NCBI GenBank assembly: GCA_937926755.1
Contig: CALBBA010000231.1
Location: 1-15,355 of the forward strand
Length of the DNA stretch: 15,355 bases
Direction: 5' to 3'
Source: an uncultured Collinsella sp.
Lineage (GTDB): Bacteria; Actinomycetota; Coriobacteriia; Coriobacteriales; Coriobacteriaceae
How positions within the stretch are numbered: position 1 is the stretch's first letter; each line of letters opens with the position of its first letter. Below are positions 1 through 5,400 of the stretch, in pieces. A program made the translations under genes and the position numbers. The notes beneath the pieces were generated by a model, which did not search any database, was not told where the DNA came from, and saw nothing but the letters and a program-made list of their open reading frames with translations.

Positions 1-2
1 GC

Positions 3-470
3 ATGGCTACGGAAGTTTGGGCGGATGGCGATGCCGCTGTGGCAAGAGCGGAGCACCAAAACGAGATGGCCTTTCCCATCGGTGCCCCCAACGACGCGTT
101 CGCGAAGTACTTCATCGGGCAAAGCTACCTCGCGCCCCTTTCCACCGAGCAGGTCGGTGTCCACAACGTGACGTTCGAGCCCGGCTGCCGCAACAACTGG
201 CACGTCCATCACGCCAAAAGCGGCGGCGGGCAGATCCTCGTCTGCGTGGCTGGCCGAGGGTTTTACCAGGAATGGGGAAAGCCGGCACAGGAGCTGCACC
301 CGGGCGACGTGGTCAACATCGCCCCGGGGGTGAAGCATTGGCACGGAGCCGCGCCCGACAGCTGGTTCTCCCATCTCGCGCTTGAGGTTCCGGGCGAGGA
401 GACCTCCAACGAGTGGCTGGAGCCCGTGGACGACGAGGGATATCTCAAAGCGACTAGCAGGGAGTCTTAA
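3..470 (+). CDS. Cupin-domain protein, possibly 5'-partial
   Basis: This 155-residue reading frame is a single small cupin barrel. It is open to the window edge, so the true start may lie upstream. The conserved opening resembles stand-alone cupins from residue 22 (MAFPIGAPNDAF, ATG at 66), so residues 1-21 could be a linker from an upstream fused domain or a natural N-terminus. Cupin motif 1 is visible at about 61-84, with likely metal ligands H67, H69 and H70 and Q77 in the usual Glu position. Motif 2 is at about 100-114 (PGDVVNIAPGVKHWH), with H112 as the fourth ligand. Cupins of this type often sit beside or are fused to carboxymuconolactone decarboxylase-like (AhpD-fold) proteins and bind a divalent metal. 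The substrate cannot be read from sequence. No terminator follows; the same frame continues past the TAA into the TetR-like remnant. Confidence 0.85.
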   Translation: MATEVWADGDAAVARAEHQNEMAFPIGAPNDAFAKYFIGQSYLAPLSTEQVGVHNVTFEPGCRNNWHVHHAKSGGGQILVCVAGRGFYQEWGKPAQELHPGDVVNIAPGVKHWHGAAPDSWFSHLALEVPGEETSNEWLEPVDDEGYLKATSRES

Positions 471-830
471 GCACCGTCACCCGTCCGTGCCCCGCTCGAA
501 GGAACGGAGGCGGATGCCCTCTGCCAGCGCCCGCCGGCAAACGATGACTATTATCTGCTCTACTCGGATGACGACGCGTACGCCCGCGTGGCCCAGCGCG
601 TTATCGAGCGCGGCGCGGAGCAGATGGTTCCCTCGATCATGGAGAAGGCCGGGCTTTCGCGCGAGGACGCCTATCTGCTCTTTGTCCACAACGTTCAGGG
701 AAATCTCGCGGTCAACCGCCTGCTCGGTTGGAGGCGAGGGCCCGAGTTCGCCCACGCCCAGGAGCTGCTCAGCGCCTATTCCGAAGGGGGCATGCGAGCG
801 GTATCGGCTCGTCACGATTTCCGTAGTTGA
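471..830 (+). pseudogene. TetR-type regulator C-terminal remnant
   Basis: Directly after the cupin stop, in the same frame, about 119 codons stay open to a TGA at 828-830. From about codon 25 the translation looks like genuine protein (NDDYYLLYSDDDAYARV, then LSREDAYLLFVHNVQGN, GWRRGPEFAHA and SEGGMRAV). This helical pattern, with an xGWRR segment and a closing GGMRAV-like helix, resembles the ligand-binding C-terminal domain of TetR-family regulators. There is no DNA-binding helix-turn-helix in front of it. There is no ATG with a ribosome-binding site either; the only plausible start is a GTG at 588 without a Shine-Dalgarno. I read it as the 3' remnant of a deleted regulator gene. The family call is by pattern only and moderate. 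Confidence 0.5.
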
Positions 831-1121
831 TCTTGACTGTGGACTCCTTACAAGTCTTGCTCGAGATCGAGCGGAGGCTGGGCCCTGCCGAATCGGAGCT
901 ATGGCGACCAAAAATGTTGCCAGAAGACGCCGTCGACGCTGTTTGCGATGGGGCAGAGCTCGATGGCGGTTCGGCACAGTCTGTTTCGTCGGTTTCGCGG
1001 GGCGTTGATGGCCTGAAGGCGACCGTTGGAAAAAGCTCATTTCCGTGGGGAAGAAACTTCTCGGTGAGTAAAGCTCATCGGAGCGGGGATAGAGCTTTGT
1101 CTGCGGGGTACTAAATGTTGG
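831..1121. other. Non-coding gap between remnant and LPXTG gene
   Basis: About 290 bp with no convincing gene. An open frame beginning with TTG at 827 and ending at 1114 has no ribosome-binding site and no recognisable protein character. The stretch contains a loose 20-bp direct repeat sharing AAAGCTCAT, at about 1032 and 1070, each copy followed by a G-rich run. It also has a 7-bp inverted repeat (1070-1076 with 1092-1098). Lying just 3' of the minus-strand surface-protein gene, the inverted repeat could be a weak terminator, but there is no good T-tract. Confidence 0.4.
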
Positions 1122-2006
1122 CTAGCGGTTGCGACGCCTTGTTGCAGAAATGCCAACTGCCGCAACTACAGCACCGGCAACACTCAGGGCGGCTGCCATC
1201 GCACCGTTGTCGCCCGTCGCGGGTAGGGTGGCCCCGGCTGGTTTAACTGCCGCTACTGCCTTGGTGGAAACGGGATTTGCCGTGGGCTTTTTTGCATTGG
1301 GCTGCGGTGTGGGCTCGGGCTTGGTTTCCGGTTCGGGTTTGGAACCGCTCGTATCGGTTGCAAACAAGTGCACGTCACTGTCGAAGACGTAACGGATGTA
1401 GTAATCGTGCCGCGTTTCGTGCATAATCCCCCGCCCGCTGTCGAAGTCACGGTCAACGTGTGCGCCAAGGTAGGTTGAGCTGTTGAGGTCCAGCCTGTAA
1501 GGGATTTGGTCGTCGGCGTAACTGCCTGTAAAGACTACGGTTGCTCTAACGTGATTGTCGATCATGGTCAGGGCGATAGAGACGCTTGCCTCTTTGGGGT
1601 TCTCGGTTTTTATAAGGCTTTCGGTATCGGTGTCGACCTTGAAGAGGTGGACGGTGTCGTTAAGCCCGTAGGAGAAATCCTCGGGTTTGTCGGGGAAGTC
1701 GTAAACAAACGCCTCGTTCTGGATCAACATGAAAGCAGGGGGTAGCTCTAGGTCGTAGTAATGGTCGACAACGGTGGTAGCTGTGAAGTTGCCGTTCGTG
1801 TTGGTTTCGTCGCAGGTAATGGGCGTTGCGGTATCGGGTTCGGGCATTTCGGCCGCCAGTGCCGCGCCGGGTAGCAAAAGCAGCCCCGCCATAAGAATGC
1901 ATACTCCGAAAGCAGCGACTCTGACACCTGTATGACGCATGGCGTTGCGGATAGACAGGCTGGTCCGTTTGTTCTGGGTTTGAGGTGTAACACACTGTCC
2001 ATACAT
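1122..2006 (-). CDS. LPXTG cell-wall-anchored surface protein
   Basis: 294 residues with the full architecture of a sortase substrate. A long basic n-region is followed by a hydrophobic core at about 29-46, with signal peptidase cleavage predicted at ALA/AA around residue 51-52. A roughly 170-residue ectodomain of unknown family (about 53-220, beta-rich by eye) follows. Next is a Pro/Lys/Glu wall-spanning linker (about 224-255, KPEPETKPEPTPQP), the sorting motif LPATGD at 261-266, a hydrophobic helix and a TRRRNR tail. The ATG at 2006 is chosen because AAGGAG lies 6 nt upstream; an internal ATG at 1940 (residue 23) would also leave a workable signal peptide. The protein is expected to be covalently attached to peptidoglycan by a housekeeping sortase. 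No enzymatic motif is seen, and adhesin or ligand-binding roles are only inference. Confidence 0.88.
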   Translation of the reverse strand: MYGQCVTPQTQNKRTSLSIRNAMRHTGVRVAAFGVCILMAGLLLLPGAALAAEMPEPDTATPITCDETNTNGNFTATTVVDHYYDLELPPAFMLIQNEAFVYDFPDKPEDFSYGLNDTVHLFKVDTDTESLIKTENPKEASVSIALTMIDNHVRATVVFTGSYADDQIPYRLDLNSSTYLGAHVDRDFDSGRGIMHETRHDYYIRYVFDSDVHLFATDTSGSKPEPETKPEPTPQPNAKKPTANPVSTKAVAAVKPAGATLPATGDNGAMAAALSVAGAVVAAVGISATRRRNR

Positions 2007-2328
2007 AAGGCGCTCCTTGTTCGTAGGCCGGTTTCCGTGGGTCTATATTGCGCCTGTCCGATTCGGCCAGGTTCATACACGCGAACGCTCACGCGAGCAG
2101 GGAGAAAGCTCAAGTTAATTTTCCCACAGCCGACACTTTGCGAGCAACATTCTGCCCGCTTGATTCTTGGAGAGAGAATTAAGGTTGCCGGGGAGTTATC
2201 AACCAATGGAATTGTGTCTAGAGAGTGCGAACAAGAGATGTGGTCTGCAGACAACTGAATAGCTCCATCCGGTTTGGTTAAAACAGAAAGCGTGCCGCGC
2301 GCCTGCGGCATGAAGGAGGGAGATTCCT
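2007..2328. other. Divergent intergenic region (LPXTG / flavoprotein)
   Basis: A 322-bp divergent regulatory region holding 5' sequences for both flanking genes. No gene is supported. It contains a perfect 10-bp palindrome GTCTGCAGAC (2243-2252), a candidate operator. It also contains a hairpin (arms 2291-2298 and 2305-2312, 8 bp including one G-U pair, 6-nt loop) that ends immediately before the AAGGAGGG Shine-Dalgarno of the downstream gene. No strong sigma-70 promoter for the plus-strand gene could be picked out by eye. Confidence 0.5.
2042..2047 (-). promoter_or_regulatory. Possible -10 box for the LPXTG gene
   Basis: On the minus strand TATAGA lies 36 nt upstream of the ATG at 2006, matching five of six positions of the sigma-70-type -10 consensus. 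There is no convincing -35 hexamer at the expected distance, so this is a tentative call. Confidence 0.3.
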
Positions 2329-2859
2329 ATGAATATCGTTGTATTGAGCGGTAGCCCGCGTAAGGGCGCCAATACCGACATTATGGTCGAGGCGTTTGCC
2401 GAGACCGCGCGTGAGGGCGGCCATACGGTCGAGGTCGTCCGCGTTGCCAGCAAGAAGATCACTGGTTGCCTGGGATGCCAGTACTGCTTTGCCCATGAGG
2501 GTGCCTGCGTGCAGAAGGACGACATGGCCGGCGTGATCGAGTCGTTGAAAGACGCCGACATGGTCGTCTTCGCTTCGCCGATCTACTGGTTTGATATTAC
2601 CGCGCAGGAGAAAGCCGCCATCGACCGCCTTTACGCCTTCGGTGCTACGGGCTTCCCGTTCACCAAGACGGCCCTTTTGCTCGATAGCCACAGCGAGGGC
2701 GTCTATGATGCTGCGATCGCCATGTACAAGTCCGCATGCGCATACTGCAAGTGGGAGGACCAAGGCGTTGTCACCATCAGCGGTATGACCGAGCGCGACA
2801 GCATGGCCTCCTCGCCCAAGTTGGAAGAGGTGCGAGAGCTCGCTCGCAAGCTCGCCTAA
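2329..2859 (+). CDS. NAD(P)H-dependent FMN reductase / flavodoxin-like protein
   Basis: 176 residues, a normal length for the NADPH-dependent FMN reductase-like flavodoxin-fold family. The N-terminal strand and phosphate-binding loop are clear (MNIVVLSGSPRKGANT, 1-16), followed by the flavin-contact segment FASPIYWFDIT (81-91). Four cysteines at 47, 50, 53 and 60 (CLGCQYC then EGAC) match the iron-sulfur-flavoprotein-like or redox-active Cys pattern seen in many anaerobe flavoproteins. Whether a 4Fe-4S cluster is bound cannot be told from sequence. The start is firm: AAGGAGGG sits 8 nt before the ATG. The gene is monocistronic, facing the topoisomerase operon. It probably carries out cytosolic two-electron transfer from NAD(P)H via FMN; the acceptor is unknown. 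Confidence 0.9.
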   Translation: MNIVVLSGSPRKGANTDIMVEAFAETAREGGHTVEVVRVASKKITGCLGCQYCFAHEGACVQKDDMAGVIESLKDADMVVFASPIYWFDITAQEKAAIDRLYAFGATGFPFTKTALLLDSHSEGVYDAAIAMYKSACAYCKWEDQGVVTISGMTERDSMASSPKLEEVRELARKLA

Positions 2860-2870
2860 GGACAAGAAGA

Positions 2871-2939
2871 ACGCATGGCAATCAGCGCTAACCGAAGTGC
2901 TTGTTGCTCTTACCAAGAGGATTGCTGATTGCCATGCGT
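2871..2939. repeat. 16-bp perfect inverted repeat with 37-nt loop
   Basis: Arms at 2871-2886 and 2924-2939 are exact reverse complements (left arm ACGCATGGCAATCAGC). The 37-nt loop contains a smaller hairpin with CTCTT (2907-2911) pairing AAGAG (2915-2919). The element starts 12 nt after the flavoprotein stop codon. There is no immediate T-tract, so it is not a standard intrinsic terminator. It may be an mRNA 3' stability structure, a short palindromic repeat family member or a small structured RNA. Confidence 0.7.
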
Positions 2940-2955
2940 GGCTGTTGACATTTCC

Positions 2956-3012
2956 TTTTGCAAGTTTTGGTATTTTTTTGCAAGTTTTGCTAATTTTTGC
3001 AAATTTTGCTAA
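2956..3012. repeat. Three imperfect 18-bp repeats forming phased T-tracts
   Basis: Three tandem copies of TTTTGCAAGTTTTGCTAA-like units start at 2956, 2976 and 2995. Each unit carries two T-runs, so T-tracts begin at 2956, 2965, 2973, 2985, 2994 and 3004, roughly once per helical turn. Such phasing is the known signature of intrinsically curved DNA. The block lies between the convergent flavoprotein gene and the topoisomerase operon. Confidence 0.65.
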
Positions 3013-3040
3013 CGACAGTACCAGGCCTTTCGCTTGACGA

Positions 3041-3073
3041 AAAGGCCCAGGCGGTTGTGTCGCCTGGGCCTTT
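3041..3073. terminator. Bidirectional intrinsic terminator
   Basis: A 13-bp perfect stem (3041-3053 with 3061-3073, core GGCCCAGGCG) closes a 7-nt loop. It ends in TTT on the plus strand and TTTT on the minus strand. It can stop transcripts of both the flavoprotein gene (+) and the topoisomerase operon (-). A second hairpin at 3024-3047 shares bases 3041-3047 with the left arm, so the two structures are mutually exclusive. Confidence 0.85.
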
Positions 3074-3114
3074 AACTGTTCCTAAATCATGTGCCTGATG
3101 AAGAGTTCTGGCTT

Positions 3115-5355
3115 TTAGTCAAACAAGCTCGGCATGTCGTTTTCCTTCATGAGGGCACCGGCGGAGGGTAGGCTCTGCGCGGTGAACTTCTCGGCGGAAA
3201 CGCCGGCGCCGAGGATGTCCTCGGTCGTGCCGACCGTGGTGACCGAGCGGCCCTTCTTGGCCGTGAATGCCTGGACGCCCTGCGTGTTGGTGGTCGTCTT
3301 GGTCTTGAGCAACGACGTGTTGAAGTTCATCAGGCGGTAGTCGCTCGAGACCAGCGCAATGTCGCGGTCCTCTTTGAGCACCTGGGCATACAGCAACTTG
3401 CTGCCGCCGTAGATGGCGTTTTTGAGGCGCTTGCGGTTGGTCTTGGTGACGTATCCGGAAAGCGCGACGCGCACCACGCGGCCGTTTTCAAAGACAAACA
3501 GCGCGTCAGCCTTGTAGTCCTCGGGGTCGATAACCCAGATGACGCTCTCGTCGGGTTCCATCTCAAGATCGGTCGGCAGGTACGAGCCCAGCTGGGCCGA
3601 CTTGGTGTCCTCAAACTGCGCGACCTTGCACTTGTACACCTGGCTCTTGTTGGTAAACACGAGCAGCTCGTGCGTGTTGGAGGATGGGAACTCGATAAAG
3701 GGCTTGTCGCCGTCCTTGTACTTGAGCGTGGCAGCCTTCTTGAGCACGCGGTCTGTCATCTTCTTAAGGTAGCCATCGCGCGAGAGCATGATGGTCACCG
3801 GGTACTCCTCGACCTCGGGCTCCAGGCTCACCTCGATAACCTCGTGGGGCTCAATCCTGCCCGTGCGGCGCGGCATCACATACTTCTTGTTGACGGCGGC
3901 CAGCTCGTCGCTGATGACCTTCTTGATGTTCTCCTCGCTGGAGAGGATCTCCTCAAGCTCGGCAATCTCGCCCTCGAGCTTGGCGATGTCCTTGGTGCGG
4001 TTGAGGATGTACTCCTCGTTGATGTTGCGGAGCTTAAGCTCGGCGACAAACTCGGCCTGGGTCTCGTCGATGTCGAAACCGCGCATAAGGTTGGGCACGA
4101 CCTCGGCCTCGAGCTTGGTGCCGCGGATGATGGCGATCGCCTTGTCGATGTCGAGCAGGATCGCCTCAAGGCCGTGCAGCAGGTGCAGGCGCTCGGACTT
4201 TTTGCCCAGGTCAAAGTTGATGCGGCGGCGCGTGGACTGAATGCGCCACGCAACCCACTCGTGCAGGATCTGGCGCACGCCCATAACACGGGGATAGCCG
4301 TCGACGAGCACGTTGAAGTTGCACGAGAACGAATCCTGCAGCGTGGTCGAGCGATAGAGCTTGGCCATGAGCTTGTCGGGGTCGACGCCGCGCTTGAGGT
4401 CGATAGCGATGCGCAGGCCCGAAAGGTCGGTCTCGTCACGGATGTCGGCAATCTCCTTGACCTTACCCTCCTTGGAGAGCTTGACGATGCGCTCGATGAT
4501 GACATCGGTCTTGGTGGTGTAGGGGATCTCGTAGACCTCGATGATGCGCTCTTCGGGAATCCAACGCCAGCGGGAGCGAATCTGGAAGCTGCCAAGGCCG
4601 GTCTCGACGATCTTCTCCATCTCCTCGCGGCGATAGATGATCTCACCGCCGGTTGAGAAGTCGGGCATAGGCATGTACTCGAGCAGGTCGCAGTCGGGAT
4701 CCTTGAGGTAGTGCATCGTGGCGGTGCAGACCTCGTTGAGGTTGAAGCCGCAGATGTCGGACGCCATGGCGACGCCAATGCCCTTGTTGGCCGAGACGAG
4801 GATGTTGGGGAATGTGGTGGGCAGCAGGCGCGGCTCCTTCATGGCGCCGTCGTAGCTGTCAACGAAGTCGACCGGGTCCTTGTCGATGTCCTTGAAGATC
4901 TCGGCACTGATGGGGGAGAGCTTGGCCTCGGTATAACGCGAGGCGGCGTAGCTCAGGTCGCCCGAATAGTACTTGCCAAAGTTGCCCTTCGACTCCACGA
5001 AGGGGGCGAGCAGCGCCTCGTTGCCGGTGGCCAAGCGCACCATCGTCTCGTAGATCGCGGCGTCGCCGTGCGGGTTGAGCTTCATGGTCTGGCCCACGAT
5101 GTTGGCGCTCTTCTGGCGCTCGCCCTTGAGCAGACCCATCTTGTACATGGTGTAGAGCAGCTTGCGGTGAGAGGGCTTAAAGCCGTCGATCTCGGGGAAC
5201 GCACGCGAGACGTTGACGCTCATAGCGTAGGGCATGTAGTTGACCTCGAGCGTCTGCGTAATCGGCTGGTCGGTGACCTCGGAGTGCAGGCCGATGACGT
5301 TCTCGGCGTTGACCTGCTTTTTCTTTGGCTGGTTCTTCGTCTTCTTCTTTGCCAC
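3115..5355 (-). CDS. Type IIA topoisomerase A subunit (GyrA/ParC-like, divergent)
   Basis: 746 residues. The DNA breakage-reunion subunit of an ATP-dependent type IIA topoisomerase. An N-terminal Lys-rich tail (1-14) precedes the winged-helix core. The region RAFPEIDGFKPSHRKLLYTM (51-70) is homologous to the conserved GyrA entry motif. The catalytic tyrosine is Y141 in AASRYTEAK. The quinolone-pocket helix reads NPHGDAAIYET (94-104). A coiled-coil and gate region follows at about 360-490, then a C-terminal beta-pinwheel of about 250 residues. I see no canonical GyrA box (QRRGGKG), which argues for a decatenase or topo IV-like role rather than negative supercoiling (inference). Translation starts at GTG (5353-5355) with AGAGG about 6 nt upstream. 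It is the second gene of an operon, 45 bp after the partner subunit. Confidence 0.93.
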   Translation of the reverse strand: MAKKKTKNQPKKKQVNAENVIGLHSEVTDQPITQTLEVNYMPYAMSVNVSRAFPEIDGFKPSHRKLLYTMYKMGLLKGERQKSANIVGQTMKLNPHGDAAIYETMVRLATGNEALLAPFVESKGNFGKYYSGDLSYAASRYTEAKLSPISAEIFKDIDKDPVDFVDSYDGAMKEPRLLPTTFPNILVSANKGIGVAMASDICGFNLNEVCTATMHYLKDPDCDLLEYMPMPDFSTGGEIIYRREEMEKIVETGLGSFQIRSRWRWIPEERIIEVYEIPYTTKTDVIIERIVKLSKEGKVKEIADIRDETDLSGLRIAIDLKRGVDPDKLMAKLYRSTTLQDSFSCNFNVLVDGYPRVMGVRQILHEWVAWRIQSTRRRINFDLGKKSERLHLLHGLEAILLDIDKAIAIIRGTKLEAEVVPNLMRGFDIDETQAEFVAELKLRNINEEYILNRTKDIAKLEGEIAELEEILSSEENIKKVISDELAAVNKKYVMPRRTGRIEPHEVIEVSLEPEVEEYPVTIMLSRDGYLKKMTDRVLKKAATLKYKDGDKPFIEFPSSNTHELLVFTNKSQVYKCKVAQFEDTKSAQLGSYLPTDLEMEPDESVIWVIDPEDYKADALFVFENGRVVRVALSGYVTKTNRKRLKNAIYGGSKLLYAQVLKEDRDIALVSSDYRLMNFNTSLLKTKTTTNTQGVQAFTAKKGRSVTTVGTTEDILGAGVSAEKFTAQSLPSAGALMKENDMPSLFD

Positions 5356-5400
5356 GATATCCTCTTGAACTTCTTAAGGGCCGTCGTTATCGATTTGCTG

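Noticed and set aside
827..1114. 95-codon open frame after the TetR-like remnant
   Set aside because: TTG start, no Shine-Dalgarno and no recognisable composition or motif; likely chance.
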